Shown: positions 17,757 to 25,646 of the stretch, one piece after another
Position numbering within the stretch: the first letter of the stretch is position 1
How the letters are laid out: every line of letters begins with the position of its first letter
DNA from: Methylocystis sp. MJC1
GTDB taxonomy: Bacteria; Pseudomonadota; Alphaproteobacteria; Rhizobiales; Beijerinckiaceae
Length of the DNA stretch: 64,000 bases
Assembly: GCF_026427715.1 (NCBI RefSeq)
Contig: NZ_CP107558.1
Coordinates: forward strand, 1,029,001-1,093,000
Reading direction: 5' to 3'
Notes under the pieces: generated by a model
The model's database searches: none
What the model was told of the DNA's origin: nothing
The model's input: the letters and a program-made list of their open reading frames with translations, nothing else
Position numbers and translations under genes: made by a program

Positions 17757-18854
17757 TCAACGGCCCGCGCTGTCAGGGAACAGGCCCTGCAACCCTGCCT
17801 CAGACGCCGCGCAGACCCCACGCTCCGTGATGAGCCTGGTGACATAGCGCGCCGGCGTCACGTCGAAGGCCCAGTTGCGCGCGGGAGACCCGGCGGGCGT
17901 GAGCCGCACCTCTGAAACAGCGCCGTCGGCGCCGAGGCCGGCGATATGCGTCACCTCGCGCGCGTCGCGTTCTTCGATAGGAATGTCGGCGACGCCATCC
18001 GCGATGCGCCAGTCGATCGTCGAGCTGGGCAAAGCGACATAGAAGGGCACGCCATTGTCATGCGCCGCAAGCGCTTTGAGATAGGTGCCGATCTTGTTGC
18101 AGACGTCGCCGGCGCGCGTCGTGCGGTCCGTGCCGACGATGGCGAGATCGACGCGCCCATGCTGCATCAAATGGCCGCCGGCGTTGTCGGCGATCACCGT
18201 ATGGGGAACGCCCTCGCTCAGAAGCTCGAAGGCGGTGAGGCTCGCGCCCTGATTGCGCGGGCGCGTCTCATCGACCCAGAGATGAAGCGGAATTCCCGCC
18301 CGCGCCGCTTTGTAGATCGGCGCCAGCGCCGTGCCCCAATCGACCGTCGCGAGCCAGCCGGCGTTGCAATGGGTGAGGATATTCACGGGGCGGCCGGGGT
18401 TCTTCTCTGCCACCGCGCGGATGAGCGCCGCGCCATGGTCGCCGATCGACTCGCAGCAGGCGACGTCCTCCTCGGCGATGCGCCCTGCCTCCGCATAGGC
18501 GCGCGCCGCGCGCGTCTCAGGAGGGGCGGTAAGAAGCAGCGCTTTCACGCGGTCCAGCGCCCAGCGCAGATTGACCGCGGTCGGGCGCGTGGCGAGCAAT
18601 TGGGCGTAGGCGGCCTCGATTGCGGCGTCGCTGGCGTCTCTCGCGGCGGCGAGCGCGAGGCCATAGGCGCCGGTGACGCCAATCAACGGCGCTCCGCGCA
18701 CGACCATGTCGCGGATGGCGCGCGCGGCGTCGTCAAGATTTTCGAGCGCCAGCGTCTCGAAGCGGTGCGGCAGGCGGGTCTGGTCGACGACATGGACTCG
18801 CCGCCCATCCGCGTCCAGCCATATCGTTCTATAGTCGCGGCCGTCGATACGCAT
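17757..18854 (-). CDS. mtnA: Methylthioribose-1-phosphate isomerase
   Basis: 365 residues. Family marks are [38 protein letters not shown] (catalytic Cys), [15 protein letters not shown] and [20 protein letters not shown] (catalytic Asp). It converts methylthioribose-1-P to methylthioribulose-1-P in salvage of 5'-methylthioadenosine. Start at 18854 gives the conserved [14 protein letters not shown] opening and has AGGGGCGG upstream; an ATG at 18869 is the alternative. No other salvage gene except the class II aldolase at 15145 is near. Confidence 0.92.
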   Translation of the reverse strand: MRIDGRDYRTIWLDADGRRVHVVDQTRLPHRFETLALENLDDAARAIRDMVVRGAPLIGVTGAYGLALAAARDASDAAIEAAYAQLLATRPTAVNLRWALDRVKALLLTAPPETRAARAYAEAGRIAEEDVACCESIGDHGAALIRAVAEKNPGRPVNILTHCNAGWLATVDWGTALAPIYKAARAGIPLHLWVDETRPRNQGASLTAFELLSEGVPHTVIADNAGGHLMQHGRVDLAIVGTDRTTRAGDVCNKIGTYLKALAAHDNGVPFYVALPSSTIDWRIADGVADIPIEERDAREVTHIAGLGADGAVSEVRLTPAGSPARNWAFDVTPARYVTRLITERGVCAASEAGLQGLFPDSAGR

Positions 18855-18961
18855 CTTCCGCCCCTGCATTCGATGCCCTTGCTTTCGGCCCTTGTGCCTC
18901 CAGGTCGGGAGCTTGTAAACCGGGGCGACCGCGAGCGTCGCGGCGTCGCTGGGGAGCTTCC

Positions 18962-19714
18962 ATGACCTATTGCTGCGGCATTCTGGTGCGCGACGGGCTG
19001 GTGATCATCGCGGATACGCGCACCAACGCCGGCCTGGATAATATCGCGACCTTCCGCAAGCTTCACGTCTTCGAGAAGCCGGGCGAGCGCGTGCTGATGC
19101 TCGCCACGGCGGGCAATCTCTCCGTGACGCAGGGCGTGGTGAATTTCCTCAATGAGGGGTTCGAGAACCCGGAGACAGGCGAGATCGAAAGCGCCATGAC
19201 CCCGCAAACCATGCTGCAAGCGGCGCATCTCGTCGGCCGCGCCGTGCGTCGCTCGTTGCAGGAGGCGTCGCCGTCGGGCGAGCAAGCGGCCGGCGTCAGC
19301 TTCGATGTTTCCCTTCTGCTCGGCGGGCAGATCGCCGGCGCCGCGCCGCGCCTCTTCATGATCTACACGGCGGGCAACGCCATCGAATGCACGCGGGACA
19401 CAAATTATCTGCAGATCGGCGAGCACAAATACGGTAAGCCAATTCTCGACCGCGCGGTGAACTATGAGAGCGACCTTTATGAAGCGCTCAAGATCGGGCT
19501 GATCTCGATGGATTCGACCATCCGCTCCAATCTTTCGGTGGGTTTGCCGATCGATATCGCGCTTCTGCGCAGAGACGACATGAAGCTCGAAGTCTCGACG
19601 CGCATCGACGCGAACGACGAATATTTCCGCGACCTTCGTGAAAGCTGGTCGAAGGCGCTGCGCGCGGCGCATATGGCAATCCCCGCGCCACCCTATCGCG
19701 GCCGCGAGCCGTGA
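18962..19714 (+). CDS. Anbu-type proteasome-like peptidase
   Basis: 250 residues, N-terminal-nucleophile hydrolase fold. Opens [20 protein letters not shown] with Thr2 as the predicted nucleophile after Met removal, then [17 protein letters not shown], the typical Anbu (ancestral beta-subunit, BPH) signature. These assemble into open-ring oligomers in the cytoplasm; the physiological substrate is unknown. GGGGAG precedes the start. Ends in a GTGA overlap with tsaC. Divergent from mtnA with a 107-bp shared promoter region. Confidence 0.88.
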   Translation: MTYCCGILVRDGLVIIADTRTNAGLDNIATFRKLHVFEKPGERVLMLATAGNLSVTQGVVNFLNEGFENPETGEIESAMTPQTMLQAAHLVGRAVRRSLQEASPSGEQAAGVSFDVSLLLGGQIAGAAPRLFMIYTAGNAIECTRDTNYLQIGEHKYGKPILDRAVNYESDLYEALKIGLISMDSTIRSNLSVGLPIDIALLRRDDMKLEVSTRIDANDEYFRDLRESWSKALRAAHMAIPAPPYRGREP

Positions 19715-20673
19715 CCATTCTCGCGCCCGCAGACGCCGCTCAGATTGCGCGCGGCGCGGAGATTTTGCGTGCCGGCGGGCTCGTCGCCTTTCCGACCGAG
19801 ACGGTCTATGGGCTCGGCGCCGACGCCACGAGCGCTTGGGCCGTCGCACGCATCTATGACGCCAAGGGGCGGCCCTCCTTCAATCCGCTGATCGCTCATG
19901 TCGCAGATTTGGAGGCGGCGCGGCGCGAGGCGTTGCTGCCGGAGGCGGCGATCCGGCTGGCGGAAGCCTTTTGGCCGGGGCCTCTGACGATCGTGGCGCC
20001 GGTCGCGCCGGGCGGCTCTGTTTGCGAGCTGGCCCGCGCCGGCCTGCCGAGCGTCGCGCTGCGCATCCCAGACCATCCGGTGGCGCGGGAGCTGATCTCG
20101 GCGCTGGGCAAACCCGTCGCCGCGCCCTCGGCCAACCGCTCCGGCCATGTGAGCCCGGTGACAGCCGCGCATGTGGCGGAAGATTTATCCGGGCGGGTGG
20201 ACATGATCCTCGACGGCGGCCGCGCGACGGCGGGGCTAGAATCGACCATTGTCTCCTTCTGCGACGCATCGCCGGTCCTGCTGCGGCCGGGCGCCGTTGC
20301 GCGCGAGAAGATCGAGAAGGTTCTGGGCGCGAAGCTCTCCGCGCCGACGCGCGCCGAAGTGATGGCGCCGGGCATGACGGCCTCCCACTATGCGCCGAAT
20401 GCGCGGCTGCGGCTCGAAGCGCATGAGGTGGAGGCGGGGGAGGGGGCGCTCGATTTCGGCGGGCGGCTGACCGCGCTTGCCGCGCCGGGCGCGCTGGTCC
20501 TCGATCTGTCGCCGCGGGGGGACCTCGTCGAGGCGGCGGCCAATCTCTTCGCTTACTTGCGGGACCTCGACGCGCGCTGCGTCGAGAAGGTCGCCGTCGC
20601 GCATATTCCTGAGAGGGGGCTCGGAGAGGCGATCAATGACCGTTTGAGGCGGGCGGCGGCCCCGAGGGTCTGA
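19711..20673 (+). CDS. tsaC: L-threonylcarbamoyladenylate synthase (Sua5/YwlC type)
   Basis: 320 residues with a YrdC domain (residues ~10-200: GGLVAFPTETVYGLGADA, KGRPSFNPLIAHV, SALGKPVAAPSANRSGHVSP, LRPGAVAREKIE) and a C-terminal Sua5 domain after the linker APGMTASHYAPNARL. Makes threonylcarbamoyl-AMP for the t6A37 tRNA modification. GTG start inside GTGA overlap with the Anbu gene. Followed by a perfect inverted repeat that could end transcription. Confidence 0.93.
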   Translation: MTILAPADAAQIARGAEILRAGGLVAFPTETVYGLGADATSAWAVARIYDAKGRPSFNPLIAHVADLEAARREALLPEAAIRLAEAFWPGPLTIVAPVAPGGSVCELARAGLPSVALRIPDHPVARELISALGKPVAAPSANRSGHVSPVTAAHVAEDLSGRVDMILDGGRATAGLESTIVSFCDASPVLLRPGAVAREKIEKVLGAKLSAPTRAEVMAPGMTASHYAPNARLRLEAHEVEAGEGALDFGGRLTALAAPGALVLDLSPRGDLVEAAANLFAYLRDLDARCVEKVAVAHIPERGLGEAINDRLRRAAAPRV

Positions 20674-20674
20674 A

Positions 20675-20730
20675 TGGACCGCGCGCCTTCAGACTCACAA
20701 AGAAATGCGCGCCTGAAGGCGCGCGGTCCA
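20675..20730. repeat. Perfect 18-bp inverted repeat downstream of tsaC
   Basis: TGGACCGCGCGCCTTCAG (20675-20692) and its exact complement at 20713-20730 flank a 20-base loop. It could act as a terminator or belong to a dispersed palindrome family; no T-run follows. Confidence 0.7.
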
Positions 20731-20760
20731 GTTATAACGAGATCCGCTTGATTGGTTCAC

Positions 20761-20867
20761 TGTCATTCCCGATCGCTCGCGCAGCGAGCGATCGGGAATC
20801 CAGAGCAAAACCAGCGCTTTTTGGGCTCTGGATTCCCGGTCGGGCTTTCAGCCCGCCGGGAATGACA
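20761..20867. repeat. Compound palindromic intergenic repeat
   Basis: Outer imperfect ends TGTCATTCCC and GGGAATGACA enclose a 16-bp perfect hairpin (20765-20780 with 20784-20799, 3-base loop), a GGCTCTGGA/TCCAGAGC pair and a third hairpin CCGG..CCGG. The layout is that of dispersed REP-like elements of proteobacterial genomes. Confidence 0.6.
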
Positions 20868-20901
20868 AGTCCCCATGCGAGCTATTCAAACGAAAATGGT
20901 A

Positions 20902-21942
20902 TTAAGCCGCCAGCGCCATCGGGCTCGCCGCGCGCAAGTGGAAATCCTGCGTCACCGGATGCGGCGAACCTTTCAGCAGCGACCGGCTTTCATAGCCGCG
21001 GGCGACGAAATCGCCCGCGCCGACCGAGCACATTTCCACCGCCAGCCGGGTCAATCTGTTCAGCACCGGCTCGGTCACCCAGGAGAAACGCGGCGCGTCG
21101 GGCGCGACGCTGCGCATCAGCGATACGCGGGCGTCATTGTTCGCCTGGCTCATGCGCGCCTGCCAGCCGGGCTGCGGCTCCTGCCAGTTGTTGGCCACGA
21201 TCACCGGCCCGCGATAAATGCGCGCCTCGCGCTCCGTGCGCTCGATCAGCGCCATTTCGCCGGGTTTGACGCCGGCGAGCGTGAACAGCGTCGGCCGCGC
21301 GAGCGGCTCGCGGGCGATGAGCTGAACGGCCTCCTCGAAGGTCTCGCAGGTTTCGAAAGCGTAGCGCAGCAGATGGTCGGGCGGCCAGCCGCCTTCGCTC
21401 GTCAGCGCATGGTGCAGATTGATCGCGGCGTCGAGGGCGAAGCCAAGGTTTCCCTTCATCCGCCGTAGCATGGGCGCCTGATTGATGACCGCGCAGAAGC
21501 GGCCCGGCGCCATGGCGCTCAGCACGCCGACGGCGCCCGGCCAGGTGGCGTTGTAGAAATCACCGGCCGGCCCTGACTGCCAAGCCATCTCAACGGCCTC
21601 GCCCAAGCCGCGAAAAGGCCAGTCGAGCGTGCGGCGGATGCGCGGCAGACCGTCCGGCCCCTCATAGGCCTGGGTCGTGCAGGCGAAGAGATAGGACATG
21701 TTGAGCGTCACCGCGCCGGGGAAACCCAATATCGCAGCGATATGCTCGAGCTCGGTGCGATAGGTCGACGCGGACTTACGCAGCCAGTTCGACGCCAGCT
21801 GGTCGATCGGCGACAAGCAGCGCGCGAGCGGGGCGACCGCGCCGAGACAGGCGTCGCGCAGCGCCACAGCGGCGTGCACCCGCGCCTGAGCATGGGCCAC
21901 GGGGCCGCCGTCGCGCACGTCTAGGAGCGGGATCGGGTTCAT
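20902..21942 (-). CDS. Acid-ceramidase/NAAA-like Ntn hydrolase
   Basis: 346 residues. FACTTQAYEGPDGLPRIRRT followed by LDWPFRGLG puts a Cys before a beta-turn and the R-x-LDWPF box, then FYNATWPGAVGVLSAMAPG and FCAVINQAP; this order matches acid ceramidase and N-acylethanolamine acid amidase (Cys-nucleophile amide hydrolases). In those enzymes the Cys becomes the N-terminus by autocleavage; here it would be about residue 88. No signal peptide is visible, so a cytoplasmic location is likely. Start at 21942 has AAAGGACGACG upstream; a start at 21966 would add 8 residues. Substrate unknown. Confidence 0.6.
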   Translation of the reverse strand: MNPIPLLDVRDGGPVAHAQARVHAAVALRDACLGAVAPLARCLSPIDQLASNWLRKSASTYRTELEHIAAILGFPGAVTLNMSYLFACTTQAYEGPDGLPRIRRTLDWPFRGLGEAVEMAWQSGPAGDFYNATWPGAVGVLSAMAPGRFCAVINQAPMLRRMKGNLGFALDAAINLHHALTSEGGWPPDHLLRYAFETCETFEEAVQLIAREPLARPTLFTLAGVKPGEMALIERTEREARIYRGPVIVANNWQEPQPGWQARMSQANNDARVSLMRSVAPDAPRFSWVTEPVLNRLTRLAVEMCSVGAGDFVARGYESRSLLKGSPHPVTQDFHLRAASPMALAA

Positions 21943-22120
21943 CGTCGTCCTTTTGTCAAAAAACATTCATTGAACGGAGATCGTTCCCACATCTAGTTGT
22001 CATAATACAGTAAAAAATTCCGTGAGCTTCGCCGCGCTGCAATAGGCTTGGCTTTTATGTAAATTTCCGCCGCCCGAGGGCCGCCGATTCGGCTGTCCGC
22101 GCAATGCACCGAGACTCGTA

Positions 22121-23758
22121 ATGACCCACGCTGTCGCCGCCGCCTTCCTCGCCCTCGAGACCCACGCGCCCTCGCTCGATGACGTTCGCACGCTCGACTT
22201 GTTCGAAAAGGACGGCGCGCGCTTCGAGAATTTCAGCGTTTCGCTGGACGATTTCCTCTTCGACTTTTCCAAGCACAAGGTTACGCGCCAGACGATCGAT
22301 CTGCTCGTAGCGCTTGCCAAGGCGCGCAAGGTCGAAGCGCGGCGCGACGCGCTCTTCGCCGGCGAGCCGGTCAACAACACCGAGAAGCGCCCCGCCATGC
22401 ATATGGCGCTGCGCGACCTCTCGTCGCGGCCGCTGGTCATCGGCGGCGAGGATATGCGCCCCGCAATCGAGGCTGAGCGCGAGAAGGTCTTCGCCTTCGC
22501 GTGCGCCATTCGCAGCGGCGAGGCCAGGGGTGCGACGGGGCTTCCTTTCACCGACATCGTCAATATCGGCATCGGCGGTTCCGATCTCGGGCCGGTCATG
22601 GCCGCGCGCGCGCTTTTCCCCTATGGGGAAAATGGCCCGCGCGCACATTTCGTCTCCAATGTCGACGGCGCCGATCTCGCGGATACGCTCGCGGGGCTCG
22701 ATCTCGCGCGCACGCTTTTCATCGTGTCGTCAAAGACTTTCACCACGCAGGAAACCATGGCCAACACCGCGAGCGCCCGCGCGCGTGTCGTTGCGGCGCT
22801 CGGCGAAGCGGCGGTGAACAAGCATTTCGCCGCTGTTTCCACCAAGCTCGACAAGGTGGCGGCCTTCGGCATCGACGCCTCGCGCGTCTTTGGCTTCTGG
22901 GATTGGGTCGGCGGCCGTTACTCCATTTGGTCGTCCATCGGGCTCGCGCTCGTGATCGCCATCGGGCCGGAGAACTTCACGCAGTTTCTGCAAGGCGGCT
23001 TCGATATCGACGAACATTTCCGTACGGCGCCCCTCGACAAGAATATCCCTGTGCTGATGGGCCTGCTCGGCGTCTGGCATCGCAACATGCTCGATCGCCG
23101 CGCCCATGCGGTGATTCCTTACGACCAGCGCCTCGCGCGTTTCCCTGCTTATTTGCAGCAGCTCGACATGGAGTCGAACGGCAAGTCGGTGACGCGCGAC
23201 GGCCGTTTCGACACGCACCGCACAGGGCCAATCGTGTTCGGCGAGCCGGGCACGAATGGGCAGCACGCTTTCTTCCAATTGCTGCATCAAGGCACGGACG
23301 TTACGCCGATCGACTTCCTCGTCGCCGCCGAGCCGACCGCCGCCGACGCGCATCATCACGCGCTCTTGTTCTCCAATTGCCTCGCTCAGTCCGAAGCTTT
23401 TATGCGAGGACGCACGCTCGACGAAGCAAAGGCGCAATTGCACGCGCAGGGGCTCGACGCGGACGAGGTCGAAAGGCTTGCATACCATAAGGTTTTCTCC
23501 GGCGATCGTCCGACGAGCGTGCTGCTGTATCGCCGACTCGATCCGCGCACCCTGGGGCGCCTCGTCGCGCTCTATGAGCACAAGGTTTTCGTGCAATCGG
23601 TGATCTGGGACATCAATCCCTTCGACCAATGGGGTGTCGAACTCGGCAAGGAGCTCGCGAATAAGCTCGGGCCGATCGTGGAGAACGCCAGCGCGTCCAC
23701 GGCGGGGCTGGATGGCTCGACAGCGGGATTGATCGCGTGGCGGCGATCGAAACAATAG
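22121..23758 (+). CDS. pgi: Glucose-6-phosphate isomerase
   Basis: 545 residues, full length for bacterial Pgi. Signatures: FTDIVNIGIGGSDLGPVMAA, VSSKTFTTQETMANTASAR, FGFWDWVGGRYSIWSSIGL, QQLDMESNGKSV and NPFDQWGVELGKELANKLG. Interconverts glucose-6-P and fructose-6-P in the cytoplasm. The ribosome site is weak (CGAGACTCG). Followed directly by a palindromic repeat. Confidence 0.96.
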   Translation: MTHAVAAAFLALETHAPSLDDVRTLDLFEKDGARFENFSVSLDDFLFDFSKHKVTRQTIDLLVALAKARKVEARRDALFAGEPVNNTEKRPAMHMALRDLSSRPLVIGGEDMRPAIEAEREKVFAFACAIRSGEARGATGLPFTDIVNIGIGGSDLGPVMAARALFPYGENGPRAHFVSNVDGADLADTLAGLDLARTLFIVSSKTFTTQETMANTASARARVVAALGEAAVNKHFAAVSTKLDKVAAFGIDASRVFGFWDWVGGRYSIWSSIGLALVIAIGPENFTQFLQGGFDIDEHFRTAPLDKNIPVLMGLLGVWHRNMLDRRAHAVIPYDQRLARFPAYLQQLDMESNGKSVTRDGRFDTHRTGPIVFGEPGTNGQHAFFQLLHQGTDVTPIDFLVAAEPTAADAHHHALLFSNCLAQSEAFMRGRTLDEAKAQLHAQGLDADEVERLAYHKVFSGDRPTSVLLYRRLDPRTLGRLVALYEHKVFVQSVIWDINPFDQWGVELGKELANKLGPIVENASASTAGLDGSTAGLIAWRRSKQ

Positions 23759-23766
23759 GAGCCGCT

Positions 23767-23848
23767 CGTCATTGCGAGGAGCGCAGCGACGATGCAATCC
23801 AGAGTCGCTACTGCCGCCCTGGATTGCTTCGCTCCGCTCGCAATGACG
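23767..23848. repeat. Dispersed palindromic repeat (CGTCATTGCGAG type)
   Basis: CGTCATTGCGAG at 23767 is exactly complemented by CTCGCAATGACG ending at 23848, with an inner AATCCAG/CTGGATT pair and GAGCGCAGCGA/TCGCTCCGCTC arms. This is a familiar class of intergenic palindrome in alphaproteobacteria. It lies between two convergent genes and may serve as terminator for both. Confidence 0.65.
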
Positions 23849-23854
23849 GGAACG

Positions 23855-24976
23855 CTAAACCGCCTTCGCCACAAGAACGCTCGTCAGCGTTGGCAAGGCG
23901 TTGTCGAGCAGTCTGAACCCGCCGAACCCCGCCTGGCGCAGCAGCGCCTCGATCTCCGCCACTCGGCGCGGCTCGCCGCGGCCCATGGCGAGCGTGTAGA
24001 AGCCGTAATAGGCGTCGAGCGGCTCGGCGCCCGTCACGCCGGACATCGCCTCGATAATCAGCAGAGTCGCCCCCGGCTCGAGCGCGCGACGGATGTTGCG
24101 CAGGAGCATCAGCGCCCGTCCGTCGTCCTGATCGTGCACGATGCGGATCAGCGTGACGGCGTCGGCGCCTTTCGGCAATTCGTCGCGCAAGAAATCGCCG
24201 CCATGTATTTCCGCGCGCGCCATGAGGTCGGCAGCCTCCAGCCGCGTCCGCGCGCGATCCGCGACAGCAGGGAGATCGACGAGCGCGAGTTGCAAATCGG
24301 GCGCGCGCGCCGCCGCGGCGCAAAGGAAAACGCCCTCGCCGCCGCCGACGTCCATGAGGCGCTTGTGCTGCGTTATGTCATAGGCGTCGAGCGCCTCCGC
24401 GGCCACCATGGGCTGCGAGGCGGCCATCAGCGCGCTATAGGGCGCGACATCCCCGGGGCCCAGCGCCTTGGGTTGCTCGAGATCCGAATAGGGCCAGTAA
24501 TCCGCCAGCGCCGCGCGCTTCTCGCCGCGCAACAGCGCCACCGGGTCGGCAATGTCGGCGTAAAGCAGGGGCTGATGCTCGACCAGCACGCGCGCCGCCG
24601 GATTGCCGAGAAAAGCCGCGCCGAGCTGGCCCAGCCCGTAGCGCCCGCCCGTGCGTCGCTCGGTGAGGTCGAGCGAGGCGGCGGCGTCGAGCAGCCGCCG
24701 GGTCGCCGCTTCGGAAAGCGCAAGGCGCGCGGCAAGATCGGAAACCGTCAGCGGCCCGTCGGAGAGCGCCTCGAAAAGCTTCAGCCGAGCACAAGCGAAA
24801 AGCACTTGCGAATAGACGAAGCCAGCCGTGAGATCGAGCGCCGCCCGCGCGCGCCGCCGGGCGATCGGCCGGGTGAACGGATTGGCGAGCGACCAGCGCT
24901 GGAATTTGGGATCGACGATCAGCCTGTCGCGACGAGCCCGCAGATCGTCCAGCCAGCGCCCGAAAAGACCTGCCAT
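23855..24976 (-). CDS. CrtF/acetylserotonin-type O-methyltransferase
   Basis: 373 residues. N-terminal dimerisation domain with a winged helix (LTVSDLAARLALSEAATRRL), then the SAM-binding motif RLMDVGGGEGVFLCAAAARA, LVDLPAVADRA and GGDFLRDELPKGADAVTLIR, followed by VHDQDDGRALMLL. This is the family of hydroxyneurosporene/demethylspheroidene O-methyltransferases. No other carotenoid gene is near, so the substrate is open. The start codon lies two bases after a run of twelve G (24979-24990 on the complement), which replaces a normal ribosome site; an alternative in-frame ATG at 25015 would put the tract inside the coding region. Confidence 0.75.
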   Translation of the reverse strand: MAGLFGRWLDDLRARRDRLIVDPKFQRWSLANPFTRPIARRRARAALDLTAGFVYSQVLFACARLKLFEALSDGPLTVSDLAARLALSEAATRRLLDAAASLDLTERRTGGRYGLGQLGAAFLGNPAARVLVEHQPLLYADIADPVALLRGEKRAALADYWPYSDLEQPKALGPGDVAPYSALMAASQPMVAAEALDAYDITQHKRLMDVGGGEGVFLCAAAARAPDLQLALVDLPAVADRARTRLEAADLMARAEIHGGDFLRDELPKGADAVTLIRIVHDQDDGRALMLLRNIRRALEPGATLLIIEAMSGVTGAEPLDAYYGFYTLAMGRGEPRRVAEIEALLRQAGFGGFRLLDNALPTLTSVLVAKAV

Positions 24977-24978
24977 TT

Positions 24979-24990
24979 CCCCCCCCCCCC
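24979..24990 (-). repeat. G12 homopolymer at the ribosome site
   Basis: Twelve consecutive C on the + strand (G on the coding strand) immediately precede the methyltransferase start. Length changes would alter ribosome-site strength or, with the upstream start, the frame. Confidence 0.8.
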
Positions 24991-25100
24991 GCTTCCGACC
25001 GCGCCCCGATAGCATGAGCCCCGAGGCGCGCGAAGAGGGACGCCGCCGTTGCGGGCGCGTCCGTGTTAATGTAGAAGGAAGGCGCGTCGACTCGCGACAG

Positions 25101-25177
<77 letters not shown>

Positions 25178-25190
25178 CTAGAGCCAAATT

Positions 25191-25376
25191 GTCGATTTTC
25201 GCTGCTGGCATGATGCGCTCGCTGGGCTCGTGCAGAAGGCGCTCGGCCCCGATCCGCATTTTGGGCTGATTGTGATTTGCCGGATTAAGCGGTCGGATCG
25301 GTTGATGATCCTGCTTTGGGACGGCACGGGAATGATGCTGGTCTCCAAGGGTCTCGGCGAAGGCAGTTTCGCATAG
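25191..25376 (+). pseudogene. IS66 OrfB (TnpB) remnant
   Basis: In one frame VDFRCWHDALAGLVQ and later RIKRSDRLMILLWDGTGMML then SKGLGEGSF can be read, aligning with the intact TnpB at 57045-57401 (VDFRKGAEGLAALV, KRADRIKLVFWDGTGVCLF, KRLEDGEF). Diverged and truncated; it starts 14 bp after tRNA-Arg. Confidence 0.7.
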
Positions 25377-25646
25377 CCTAAAGCGCGCGACAGTGTGATG
25401 TGTCTGATGCGAATTCAGTTCTTCCTGTTCTCTGCTGTTGAAGGCGGAGGCACAGAACGAACTTCCGAGCAGATCATACGCCGTTCAGCCAGAAATCTGG
25501 GAAAAAGCAGCCCCGCTCGCTATAGTTCCGCGGGCGGCATAATCCGCCAACCTCAACGACGTCGTCTCGCCCCCGGCGGGCGCACCCTGCTTCGACATCT
25601 TCTCGCCGCCGTCCGGCGACAGCGAGGTGATCAGCCAGGCAGGGCA
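25377..25646. other. Region without recognised gene
   Basis: Degenerate sequence between the IS66 remnant and the ankyrin gene end. A peptide-like frame (NDVVSPPAGAPCFDIFSPP) might be another decayed fragment but I cannot name it. Confidence 0.4.
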
